Of a DNA stretch of 64,000 nt, positions 7,708 through 15,810 are shown one piece after another. The stretch is from NCBI RefSeq assembly GCF_052115865.1, contig NZ_JBQKME010000002.1:1-64000 (forward strand), written 5' to 3'. Every line of letters begins with the position of its first letter. Position 1 is the first letter of the stretch. The DNA comes from Fundicoccus_A sp052115865. GTDB taxonomy: Bacteria; Bacillota; Bacilli; Lactobacillales; Aerococcaceae. The notes beneath the pieces were generated by a model. It was given only the letters and a program-made list of their open reading frames with translations, ran no database searches and was not told the DNA's origin. The position numbers and the translations under genes were made by a program.

Positions 7708-8202
7708 TTATGCATTTTTTTCTTTTTCGCGATTGGTATCATTAAACACCGATAGTTGTTGAAAAATATCATTAGACAATGCTTCTTTATATACCTCGAT
7801 ACCTGCTTGTTGGATGAGTTTCTTCGCATAATCATGATTATGATAATCATATAAATAGACAATCCGTTTAATCCCAGCTTGAATAATCGCCTGAGTACAT
7901 TTCAAACAAGGAAAATGTGTCACGTAAATATCTGCCCCTTGAGTACTGGCTCCAAATTTACTGCATTGAATAATGGCATTCATTTCTGCATGAACCGTGC
8001 GAACACAGCGACCATTTTCCAAATAACAGCCAACTTGACTGCAGTGATCTTCACCACTAACAGATCCATTATACCCTCCTGCAATCATCCGTTGCTCTCT
8101 AACAATAACAGCTCCTACCATCAAACGTTCACAAGTACTTCTTTGAGCTAGAACTAGGCTTTGGGATAAAAAATATTGATTCCATGGAATGCGTTCAACC
8201 AA
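7708..8202 (-). CDS. comEB: dCMP deaminase family protein (ComEB)
   Basis: This zinc-dependent deoxycytidylate deaminase makes dUMP for thymidylate synthesis. The zinc-site motifs are HAEMNAI (His71, Glu73) and PCLKC (Cys99, Cys102), numbered from the start chosen here. The start is probably the TTG at 8202: the perfect ribosome site AAAGGAGG lies seven bases before it. An ATG at 8220 would place that site inside the coding sequence. Known homologues sit in the late-competence comE locus of Bacillus, but no comEA or comEC is seen here, so the competence name is historical. It follows the esterase gene on the same strand. Confidence 0.88.
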   Translation of the reverse strand: MVERIPWNQYFLSQSLVLAQRSTCERLMVGAVIVREQRMIAGGYNGSVSGEDHCSQVGCYLENGRCVRTVHAEMNAIIQCSKFGASTQGADIYVTHFPCLKCTQAIIQAGIKRIVYLYDYHNHDYAKKLIQQAGIEVYKEALSNDIFQQLSVFNDTNREKEKNA

Positions 8203-8224
8203 AGCATTTCCTCCTTTCATTCAT

Positions 8225-8236
8225 GTGATATTTATT
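8225..8236 (+). repeat. GTGATATTTATT motif, copy 1
   Basis: One of five exact copies of this 12-mer in the window. It overlaps the stop codon of the esterase gene (8232-8234). Confidence 0.7.
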
Positions 8237-9059
8237 CATTAAAAGCAAAAAATAAGAATTCCATAAAGTGATCAGCCCAATATTTTTCATGGTGTGTTTC
8301 ATCGGCTAATATCCGTAACCAAATTTGGTCCAGTTCTACTCCTTGACGCAAGAGAGTTTGATAATAAGCTAATGAACTATCAATATAAACTTGGTTAACT
8401 TTGCCGTCTAACATCGAAGCATCTACTTCATCACCTTCATTGGTTCCAACTTGAATATATATTTTATTTTGACTAGGCAGCGGATGATGGCTAATAAAAT
8501 CAATAAAATTCCTTTGGCTAAACCAAGATGCAAGAGAAAATACACCGATACTACCAAAAATATCAGGATATGCAGACCCCATATAAGCGGTAATTAGGCC
8601 TCCCATTGAACTACCAGCTAGCAAGGTGTGTCTTGGATCTATTTTAGTTCGGTAATGGGAGTCGATATAAGGTTTTACCTGGTCAACAACCCACTCTGCA
8701 TAAGCCATCCCAGCCCCACCAATCGCTTGGCTTGATCCAAACTTTGCCAAGTCTGTTTGCCATGGTCCATATTCATCCAGCCGTTTTTCGCCACCATTGT
8801 CAATCCCAACAATAATCATTTTAGGTAAGTTGGTATATTTTTTGAGGGTAGGAATAACTTTCCAAGAATAACCCGAATACGATTCTTTACTATAAAAAAC
8901 ATTTTGCCCATCATGCATATACACAACCGGATAAGTCGCCCACGTATCTTTATCGTAATCTTTTGGTAGCAATACACGTACGCGTCTTTTTTCTTGCTTG
9001 TTTGGCAAATGTAAATAATGTGTATCTAATTTTAAATAATGATTGAATTTCTGCGCCAT
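8232..9059 (-). CDS. alpha/beta-hydrolase esterase (esterase D / IroE-like)
   Basis: This 275-residue serine hydrolase has the nucleophile elbow GSSMGG (Ser151), the early VVYMHDGQNVF strand and oxyanion region, and a late histidine in DETHHEKYW. This is the pattern of the putative-esterase family (PF00756). No signal peptide is present, so it is probably cytoplasmic; the substrate is unknown. I place the start at the ATG at 9059, preceded by AGGAG at seven bases. An ATG at 9095 lacks a ribosome site. It lies 29 bp upstream of comEB and may share its transcript. Confidence 0.8.
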   Translation of the reverse strand: MAQKFNHYLKLDTHYLHLPNKQEKRRVRVLLPKDYDKDTWATYPVVYMHDGQNVFYSKESYSGYSWKVIPTLKKYTNLPKMIIVGIDNGGEKRLDEYGPWQTDLAKFGSSQAIGGAGMAYAEWVVDQVKPYIDSHYRTKIDPRHTLLAGSSMGGLITAYMGSAYPDIFGSIGVFSLASWFSQRNFIDFISHHPLPSQNKIYIQVGTNEGDEVDASMLDGKVNQVYIDSSLAYYQTLLRQGVELDQIWLRILADETHHEKYWADHFMEFLFFAFNE

Positions 9060-9145
9060 TTTCGTGCTCCTATCTCGATTCGCTAAAGCATTCATAAATT
9101 ATTCATATCATATCATTGAACCATCCATTCAACAAATATTCTTTT

Positions 9146-9157
9146 AATAAATATCAC
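9146..9157 (-). repeat. GTGATATTTATT motif, copy 2 (minus orientation)
   Basis: Exact copy, read AATAAATATCAC on the plus strand. It lies 16 bp from a terminator hairpin whose stem is shared with the one at 19158. Confidence 0.7.
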
Positions 9158-9172
9158 TGCTTATAGCAAAAA

Positions 9173-9213
9173 AACAGAAATCACTCATAAATGAAATAGT
9201 GATTTCTGTTTTT
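9173..9213. terminator. terminator downstream of the P1B-type ATPase
   Basis: A perfect 13-bp stem, AACAGAAATCACT/AGTGATTTCTGTT, is flanked by A and T runs, so it is usable in both directions. The same stem recurs at 19158-19204. Confidence 0.88.
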
Positions 9214-9232
9214 AATAACTTAAGACTTTAAA

Positions 9233-11194
9233 TTATTTAATTGTTCTTAAAAGGCGTAAACCGTTTAAAATAACGACTAACGTACTACCTTCATGAATAA
9301 TGACGCTAATAGCCATATCCGTTAAACCTAGTAAAGTAACGCCAACTAAAAATATAACAACCGCCATAGAAAAAATAATATTTTGCCAAATGACTTTGTT
9401 CATCACTTGAGAAACTTTATGCGTATAAACGGTCTTACTTAAGTCATCTTGCATTAAAACAATATCTGAAACTTCTACAGCGACATCTGTCCCCTGCCCC
9501 ATAGCCATTCCGACATCGGCATTTACTAAAGCGGGTGCATCATTGACTCCGTCCCCTATCATGGTCGTGCTACCATATTGTACTTTTAAGTCATTTATAA
9601 TATTGGATTTTTCTTCAGGTAAAACATTTGCAATCACGCGATCCATTTGTAACTGTTGCCCCACTGCTTGACCTGTTAGCTCAGAGTCTCCAGTAATCAA
9701 TACGGTATGAATCTCTTGGTCATTAAAATATTGAATTGCTTCAGCCGCATTTTCTTTTACGGTATCCATTAAAGCAATATAACCAATAACAGCTTCATCC
9801 ACACTGACAAAAACGACTGTCTTACCTTCTTTAGATAGTCTGTCAGCCTGAGACTCAATATCAGCTGGGACTTGATTAAATGTCGTTGGTTTACCAATGC
9901 GATAATTTTTACCTGAATAATCAGCCGTTAAACCTTTACCAGTTTGATTGGTTACTTGCAAGTCGTATTGATTACTTGCTGTAAATTTTTCTAGAATAGC
10001 ATCTGCTAAGGGATGGTTCGATTGATTTTCCATCGCAATCACTATATCAATTATAAAGGCCTCATCAATTGCTTTACGATCAAAATAATAATCTGTTACT
10101 TGTGGCTTCCCTTTAGTTAAAGTACCTGTTTTATCAAAAGCAATCGCTTTAATGTTGCCAAATGCCGATAAATAAGCACTTCCCTTAGATAAAACGCCCT
10201 GCTTAGCTAAATTAGAACTTGCTGAAAGTGTTGCTGAAACAGTCGCAGCAGCTAAAGCACAAGGTGATGCCGCTACTAGCAATACCAAGCCCATCTCTGT
10301 GCTTTCAGTAAAACTCCAATCAAGAAATAATGGACTCACAAACATGATCAATAAGATTGCTACAATGACAAAATTAACATAAATCGGCTCAAACCGATCA
10401 ATAATTCCTGCAATTTTTGTTTGATTATTTTGATTTTGATTAACCAAATCAATAATCTTTGAAAAGACAGTATCGCCAGCCAACTTGGTGACTTCCATGG
10501 TAAAACTACCATTGCCGTTAATTGTCCCGGCATAGACTGAATCACCCGCTTCTTTTTCAGCAGGGATACTCTCTCCATTGATCGCTGCTTCATTAATAGA
10601 GGTAGATCCACTAATAATAACGCCATCAATTGGTATTTGATCACCATTTAAAACTTTCAATTGATCTTTTAATTTTAATTGTTCAACTTCTACTTCATCA
10701 ATTTGGCCGTCTTCTAAAATCAAACGAGCACTGGTTGGATTCATTTCTAGAAGTTGAGTAATTTCACGACGACTCCGCCCTTCTGCATACTCTTCAAGGA
10801 AATGCGCGCCAGCAAAAATTAACATCAATAAGGTCGCTTCCCAATAATTACCTAAAATAATGGCACCTAATGCTGCTAATCCCATCAAAATATGGGAATT
10901 AGGAGAAAAATGTCCTTTTAACTTAGTGTTACCAATCGTTTCTCCTACACCTTCAAGAATAACAACATGGTAGGCAGTTAATATAGTCGAAAGAACAAAT
11001 AATAAATTTTTTAAAAATAAATAATTCTCATTTAAAAATAAAGCAACAATTGCTAGGAATAAACCTACTAAATACATTATAAGCGGTAATTTACCGTGAT
11101 TATGATTATGATTATGATTATGATCATGTTCATGGTTGTGATCTTGTTGATGTATAGTCTTTGATTGAATATTTTCAGCTTCATGTGGATGCAT
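9233..11194 (-). CDS. P1B-4-type heavy-metal-transporting ATPase with His-rich N-terminus
   Basis: This 653-residue membrane ATPase exports a transition metal. The N-terminus is a histidine-rich tail (alternating His-Asn, residues 2-34) instead of an HMA domain. The phosphorylation site is DKTGT (Asp354) and the hinge is GDGVNDAP. The membrane metal site reads SPC (residues 310-312) rather than CPC, and the last helices carry HEGST (His634). SPC plus HEG(G/S)T is the signature of subgroup P1B-4 (PfeT, FrvA, CoaT; Fe(II) or Co(II) efflux), so iron or cobalt export is likelier than zinc or cadmium. It is monocistronic from a consensus promoter at 11246-11274 with a dyad at the start site. Subgroup comes from motifs; the metal is inferred. 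Confidence 0.85.
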   Translation of the reverse strand: MHPHEAENIQSKTIHQQDHNHEHDHNHNHNHNHGKLPLIMYLVGLFLAIVALFLNENYLFLKNLLFVLSTILTAYHVVILEGVGETIGNTKLKGHFSPNSHILMGLAALGAIILGNYWEATLLMLIFAGAHFLEEYAEGRSRREITQLLEMNPTSARLILEDGQIDEVEVEQLKLKDQLKVLNGDQIPIDGVIISGSTSINEAAINGESIPAEKEAGDSVYAGTINGNGSFTMEVTKLAGDTVFSKIIDLVNQNQNNQTKIAGIIDRFEPIYVNFVIVAILLIMFVSPLFLDWSFTESTEMGLVLLVAASPCALAAATVSATLSASSNLAKQGVLSKGSAYLSAFGNIKAIAFDKTGTLTKGKPQVTDYYFDRKAIDEAFIIDIVIAMENQSNHPLADAILEKFTASNQYDLQVTNQTGKGLTADYSGKNYRIGKPTTFNQVPADIESQADRLSKEGKTVVFVSVDEAVIGYIALMDTVKENAAEAIQYFNDQEIHTVLITGDSELTGQAVGQQLQMDRVIANVLPEEKSNIINDLKVQYGSTTMIGDGVNDAPALVNADVGMAMGQGTDVAVEVSDIVLMQDDLSKTVYTHKVSQVMNKVIWQNIIFSMAVVIFLVGVTLLGLTDMAISVIIHEGSTLVVILNGLRLLRTIK

Positions 11195-11213
11195 AAAATT
11201 CCTCCAAAATCTT

Positions 11214-11245
11214 TCAATTAAACATTCGTTTAATCGTTTAATTGA
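11214..11245 (-). promoter_or_regulatory. operator dyad at the metal-ATPase promoter
   Basis: Directly downstream of the -10 box lie TCAATTAAAC (11214-11223) and GTTTAATTGA (11236-11245), a perfect 10-bp inverted repeat. Inside it sits a tighter dyad, ATTAAACattcGTTTAAT (11217-11234). CGTTTAAT is also tandemly repeated at 11227-11242. This looks like an ArsR/SmtB-type or similar metal-sensor site; it does not match a PerR box. Confidence 0.6.
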
Positions 11246-11274
11246 ATTATATACTGAAAGTTATACTTTTTCAA
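11246..11274 (-). promoter_or_regulatory. metal-ATPase promoter
   Basis: The minus strand has TTGAAA (11269-11274), exactly 17 bp, then TATAAT (11246-11251). Copy 3 of the GTGATATTTATT motif abuts the -35 box on its upstream side. Confidence 0.8.
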
Positions 11275-11286
11275 GTGATATTTATT
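11275..11286 (+). repeat. GTGATATTTATT motif, copy 3
   Basis: Exact 12-mer immediately upstream of the -35 box of the metal-ATPase promoter. Confidence 0.7.
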
Positions 11287-11403
11287 ATTTTATTGAATCA
11301 TAATAATTACGATTTACTGTCTTTTGTTATTATTTTTGTTTTTCTAAAAAGCATTTGTTAAAATAAATCTGCTTGACTAATTTAAATAAAAAGGCGGTAT
11401 TTT

Positions 11404-12075
11404 ATGACAGACTATATTAGCTTATTTAGTTTGGATCATTGGATTTACATTTTAATTTTAGCCATTTTTGCCATTATATTGTTTAAATTCAATCGAAATA
11501 TTAAACAATATCTTGATTGGTTAACACCAACGATACTAATAATCAGTATCGCACAACAAATATTACTTTATGGAACTTACATTGCGACTGGGAATTTTAC
11601 ATTAGGTGATTCTCTTCCCTTACATATTAGTCGAATCAATACTATTCTCGGCATCATATTTCTCATTACTAAAGATAAACGTTTATTTCCATTATTTTTC
11701 TATTTTAGTGGCTTTGCATGGTTAAGTTTTGCTGTTCCGACTGAAGTCCAGCATATCACACACCCTCTTGGGATTAGTTTCTTAACCAATCATGTCATAA
11801 CATTATTACTGCCATATTATGCTATTTTTGCTTATGACATGAAATTAGATAAAAAAGATAAATTTTTTGCCATAAGTATTTTAGCTATTTATGTCATCTT
11901 TGTATCTTTTTTAAATCCACTAATTGATGGAAATTATTTTTACTTAACACGTAAGCCGATATTCCCTGCAACACCCGATATTATTTATGTACCTGCTTCG
12001 ATTGTGCTAAGTTTTGTTATTTTTTATTTATTAGAGTTTTTATATAAATTAATATACAAATTATTTTACAAATAA
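11404..12075 (+). CDS. YwaF/TIGR02206-type integral membrane protein
   Basis: This 223-residue protein has about six or seven hydrophobic segments across its whole length. The segment LPLHISRINTILG near residue 70 and the later HPLG...NHVITLLLPYYAIF match the TMEM164/YwaF-type family (TIGR02206), whose function is unknown. A long hydrophobic C-terminal helix ends in LYKLIYKLFYK. It is divergent from the metal ATPase and is followed by a weak terminator, so it is probably monocistronic. Confidence 0.65.
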   Translation: MTDYISLFSLDHWIYILILAIFAIILFKFNRNIKQYLDWLTPTILIISIAQQILLYGTYIATGNFTLGDSLPLHISRINTILGIIFLITKDKRLFPLFFYFSGFAWLSFAVPTEVQHITHPLGISFLTNHVITLLLPYYAIFAYDMKLDKKDKFFAISILAIYVIFVSFLNPLIDGNYFYLTRKPIFPATPDIIYVPASIVLSFVIFYLLEFLYKLIYKLFYK

Positions 12076-12100
12076 AGTTTTTTTCTATAAAATATTTCTA

Positions 12101-12136
12101 CAATCCACTTGAGAACAAGTAGGATTCTTTTTTTAT
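12101..12136 (+). terminator. terminator after the YwaF-like gene
   Basis: The stem AATCCACTTG/CAAGTAGGATT carries one bulged base and is followed by a run of seven T. Confidence 0.7.
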
Positions 12137-12164
12137 ATAAATACATTTAACGATTGGAGACAGT

Positions 12165-13709
12165 ATGGAATCACAAAAAACATCTGTTATTGTAGATCAT
12201 CAATCAGGTGAACTAGAAAGCCGGCTAATTTGGGAAGGTTTGTTAGTTGGCGTGTTTTCTGGTTCAATAGCCATTGTTTATCGTTTGGCTTTAAGTTATA
12301 TGGATGATTTACGTCAACTTGTCTTGCATAATCAGACAACTTTCACAGCCTTTTTAGCCATTCCAATACTCATATTATTAGCTTACATAGTAGTAGTCCT
12401 TCTAAAATGGGCTCCTTTTTCTAGCGGTTCCGGTATTCCGCAAATTCATGCGGAACTTTTAGGCCGCATCGAAGCTGAAACTCTGCCAACAATTGTGAGT
12501 AAGTTTATCGGTGGAAGTATTAATAACTTCGTAGGTTTAAGTTTAGGTCGTGAAGGTCCTTCTATTCAGCTAGGTGGAACAGTTGCTAAACTGATAGGCC
12601 AACTTTTTAAACGAAACAAGTTAGAACTACATTATTTGATTTCTGCTGGTTCTGCCGCAGGTCTCGCTGCTGCTTTTAATGCTCCCTTAGCAGGAGTATT
12701 ATTTGTTTTGGAAGAGCTCTACAGTAGTTTGTCAAAATATATAATGATTCCTACGATTATTGCAAGTTTAACTGCTAATTTCCTCTCATTTAGATTATTA
12801 GGGATGGAACCGGCATTTTCATTTAGAGTTGTGCGAAACTTACCGATTGAAGAGTTACATTGGGTTATTTTGCTAGGAATTTTAGCAGGATTGATTGGCT
12901 GTTCATTTAACTTATTACTTGATGTAACGCGTAAATTTTATAGCAAATTGAACGTTTCACCATTTGTGATATTTAGTATTTTATTTATCTTAGTCTTCAT
13001 TGTTGGTCAAAAATTTGACTATATTTTAGGTGGAGGACATCACTTAGTTGAAGAAATAGTTGCAGAAGAATTTTCATTAGTTTTGTTAGGAATCCTATTG
13101 GTCACTAAACTAACTTTTACAGCCATTTCATTTAGTAGCGGTGCTCAAGGAGGTATTTTTTTACCTGTTCTTGTACTGGGAGCAACAACAGGTGCACTAT
13201 TCTTTAACTCATTAAATTCACTAATAAATATCGGTGATTTTGAAACAAACTTTATCATTTTAGGTATGGCAGCTGTTTTAGCAGCAGTTGTGCGCGCCCC
13301 ATTAATGTCTATTGTTTTAGTAACTGAGATGACAGGTTCCTTTAATCATTTATTATCTATATCTACTGTTGTTTTAATCGCTTTGTTCGTGTCTGATTAT
13401 TTAAAAGTGCAACCAATTTATCATACTTTATACAATCATCTTGTCGCAAACCACGAAGAAGTACTCGATCAACGACAAACCGTTATTTCTAACTTCACAT
13501 TACCTCCTGCTTCGCATATTGCAGGTGAAAAAATTGAAAATTTACATTTCCCTACTCAATTACTAATTATTAGTATTGTCCGTGAAGGCAACGAATTCGT
13601 ACCTAATGGTAATGACATGTTACAAGTTGCCGATCAATTAATTGTTGTACATAATGCTGAAATGTCTGAAAAAGTCTCTAGTTATTTCCAAAAAGAAAAT
13701 ATTATTTAA
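12165..13709 (+). CDS. ClC-family chloride channel/antiporter with TrkA_C-like domain
   Basis: This 514-residue protein carries the ClC selectivity motifs in order: GSGIP (near residue 93), GREGPSIQLGG (near 127) and GGIFLP (near 328), with about ten membrane helices. The C-terminal 80 residues (from about 435) form a soluble domain resembling TrkA_C, a regulatory module. The first part of GREGP keeps the glutamate typical of H+/Cl- exchangers, so antiport is plausible. The initiating ATG follows GGAG. It is a separate unit after the YwaF-like gene, ending at a strong terminator near 13.9 kb. Confidence 0.92.
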   Translation: MESQKTSVIVDHQSGELESRLIWEGLLVGVFSGSIAIVYRLALSYMDDLRQLVLHNQTTFTAFLAIPILILLAYIVVVLLKWAPFSSGSGIPQIHAELLGRIEAETLPTIVSKFIGGSINNFVGLSLGREGPSIQLGGTVAKLIGQLFKRNKLELHYLISAGSAAGLAAAFNAPLAGVLFVLEELYSSLSKYIMIPTIIASLTANFLSFRLLGMEPAFSFRVVRNLPIEELHWVILLGILAGLIGCSFNLLLDVTRKFYSKLNVSPFVIFSILFILVFIVGQKFDYILGGGHHLVEEIVAEEFSLVLLGILLVTKLTFTAISFSSGAQGGIFLPVLVLGATTGALFFNSLNSLINIGDFETNFIILGMAAVLAAVVRAPLMSIVLVTEMTGSFNHLLSISTVVLIALFVSDYLKVQPIYHTLYNHLVANHEEVLDQRQTVISNFTLPPASHIAGEKIENLHFPTQLLIISIVREGNEFVPNGNDMLQVADQLIVVHNAEMSEKVSSYFQKENII

Positions 13710-13892
13710 AGCTAAGTGAGAAATATCAGAACGCATTCATCCTAAACCGAAAAAGATACACGCGTTTGGCAAACGGGTTATAGAATTTCCAAAAAGCTAT
13801 GAGGTGTTTTGAAATCGAGCTATAAAATCGTCCATAAACTCCTACCTATGCAAGAAAAACGAATAAACCTTTCATTGTAAGTGCAAATATAG

Positions 13893-13942
13893 AAAAAAAC
13901 CGTCATGAATACTGCTATAACAGCGTTCATGACGGTTTTTTT
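13893..13942. terminator. bidirectional terminator
   Basis: The stem AAAACCGTCATGAA/TTCATGACGGTTTT is followed by a run of T. It lies between convergent genes. The 180 bp before it show no gene; only a small hairpin (CGTTTggcAAACG) was noted. Confidence 0.88.
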
Positions 13943-13987
13943 AATGCATTTTGTTTTACAATATTGCTTTTGCGATAACAGAGATAT

Positions 13988-14956
13988 TTATTGGGCGACA
14001 GCTTCGGCTTTCAAGTCGTAGTCACTGCTTAAACCACTGCTTGAGTAGTATGTTGTAGCAAGTGAAATGCCTTCTTTTTTATTGTAGAACATGAACAGAT
14101 CATTAGCTAGTTCAGCCGGGAAATCATTGCTTGATGGGTTACTTAATCGAATACGGGTGTTCGCTTTAATATAGCGGATAGGCTCCACATCAGCCAAAGT
14201 TGATTCCATCCGAAGGTCAACTTGCGGAATAGTTTCAAAAACTGCTTCATAAGTCACAGATCGTTCTCCCAGTTCGAAGGTAACTGATCCTAAATTGTCT
14301 GTTTCTGTATTATAAGAAACGGAAACTTTAGTTGGCATATTGACATGATTATAGTAAAAATCATTGGTCCAGTCCGCTTGGTTAACAGCATGAGAAATAT
14401 CATAATCCGACGATAAAATCGGACCACTTATCTGTGTGAGCTCAAAATAACTATCCATTGACAGTGTTTGCGTTAAATATGCAGGAACTGTTGTAGCTAA
14501 GGCTAAACTTCCATTACGATTAACAAATAAATAACTGCTAGGAATCGAAACTTCCTGAGTAGACGTATGAATAATTATTTCTGTATTAACATTGACATTA
14601 CGTACTTCACCTAAATAATCCGTTACTTCAATTGTCTTAGTCGCAACGTTATTTATTTTGATTGGATAAACATATCGCGATATGCCTTGATTATGAGAAG
14701 CATATGTTATTGTGCCCGTCGATGGATCGTCAGAGTTTGGACTAATTTCAATGGACAATGGGATTTGATCACCCCAAAAGTTAAATTTTAGAGCTTCATA
14801 AAATTCAGATACAGTATAAGGATAGGATTCACTTTGGGCATTCGCATTCGGAATGACGGCTAAATTAATCAATAAAACGGCTAAAATACTGACTACCTTT
14901 AATAGTTTTAAAATCGGATGCATCTTTGCTTTGTTTTTATCATTTATCTCCAACAT
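13988..14956 (-). CDS. secreted protein of unknown function with internal duplication
   Basis: This 322-residue protein has a long, basic signal peptide (hydrophobic core VVSILAVLLINLAVIPN, cleavage after ANA at about residue 40) and no cysteine lipobox. The mature part is a tandem duplication of about 140 residues. Each half begins with (E/D)FY and a beta-rich stretch (STGTITYA versus LGSVTFEL), passes through NTEI(I)/ANTRI(R) and ends in SLATT...SSDYD. I do not recognise the family. The start has AGGAG seven bases away. It is monocistronic and divergent from yggS. A cell-surface or secreted structural role is a guess. Confidence 0.7.
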   Translation of the reverse strand: MLEINDKNKAKMHPILKLLKVVSILAVLLINLAVIPNANAQSESYPYTVSEFYEALKFNFWGDQIPLSIEISPNSDDPSTGTITYASHNQGISRYVYPIKINNVATKTIEVTDYLGEVRNVNVNTEIIIHTSTQEVSIPSSYLFVNRNGSLALATTVPAYLTQTLSMDSYFELTQISGPILSSDYDISHAVNQADWTNDFYYNHVNMPTKVSVSYNTETDNLGSVTFELGERSVTYEAVFETIPQVDLRMESTLADVEPIRYIKANTRIRLSNPSSNDFPAELANDLFMFYNKKEGISLATTYYSSSGLSSDYDLKAEAVAQ

Positions 14957-15080
14957 TGAATTCAGCTCCTATTTTGTATTATCATATATATACATCATAT
15001 ACAATAAATATAAAAGCAATTTGAAAAAGGATTGAATAAATTGTGTTTTATTCAATAATAAATAGAAAGTTGAGAAAAAA

Positions 15081-15749
15081 ATGTTAAAATTAGCTGAAAA
15101 CCTTGAAACAATTAAGTCAAAAATCAAACAAATTAATCCTGAGGCACAATTATTGGCTGTAACGAAATCGGTTGATGCCGAAACAATTGAAGCTTTATAT
15201 GAATTAGGAGTGACAGCATTTGGTGAAAACCGCACCGATGCCCTCTTGCAAAAACAAGAAAAATTAAAACACCTGAATGGAAAGATTGAATGGCATTTTA
15301 TCGGTCGTATACAAACCCGCCCTGTCAAATCAATGATTAACCAAATCGACTATTTACATTCATTGGACCGGATGTCCTTAGCCAAAGAAATCCAAAAACG
15401 AGCCGATCATGTGATCGACTGTTTTGTTCAAGTAAATATCAGTGGTGAGGAAACAAAAGCAGGTTTCACTCCTGAGGAATTGTTGAAGTCAATCCCATTA
15501 TTCGAAAGCTTCGACAAAATTAACATCGTTGGATTGATGACGATGGCACCTTATGATGCAACAGAAGAAGCATTACGAAGCTATTTCTCTCAACTGAAAG
15601 CCTTACAGCTTGAAGTACAGAAACAAAATTACGCCTTTGCACCATGTAATGAATTAAGTATGGGAATGACGCAAGATTATCCGATTGCTTTAGAAGAAGG
15701 TTCTACGATTGTCCGTATAGGAACGGCTTTGTTTGAAGGTATTGAATAA
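15081..15749 (+). CDS. YggS/YlmE-family pyridoxal phosphate homeostasis protein
   Basis: This 222-residue PLP-binding protein of the PROSC/YggS family is a single alanine-racemase-like barrel. The PLP lysine lies in LAVTKSV near residue 29, followed by GENRTDAL (near 50), EWHFIGRIQ (near 74) and the C-terminal phosphate-binding SMGMTQDYPIAL and VRIGTALF. Members buffer free PLP and affect amino-acid metabolism but have no known enzymatic turnover. In Bacillus it lies in the ylm cluster near ftsZ; here it stands alone between the secreted orphan and the AI-2E protein. Confidence 0.93.
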   Translation: MLKLAENLETIKSKIKQINPEAQLLAVTKSVDAETIEALYELGVTAFGENRTDALLQKQEKLKHLNGKIEWHFIGRIQTRPVKSMINQIDYLHSLDRMSLAKEIQKRADHVIDCFVQVNISGEETKAGFTPEELLKSIPLFESFDKINIVGLMTMAPYDATEEALRSYFSQLKALQLEVQKQNYAFAPCNELSMGMTQDYPIALEEGSTIVRIGTALFEGIE

Positions 15750-15759
15750 AAACTAGAAA

Positions 15760-15800
15760 CCTCCATAACAACTGTAATTACAGTCGCTATGGCGGTTTAA
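15760..15800. terminator. bidirectional terminator
   Basis: A long imperfect stem (AAACCTCCATA...ACTGT and ACAGT...TATGGCGGTTT) closes convergent yggS and the AI-2E gene. Confidence 0.75.
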
Positions 15801-15810
15801 TCATATTCTC

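Noticed and set aside
11214..11245. PerR or Fur box at the metal-ATPase promoter
   Set aside because: The dyad ATTAAAC-attc-GTTTAAT does not match TTATAATNATTATAA or the Fur box.
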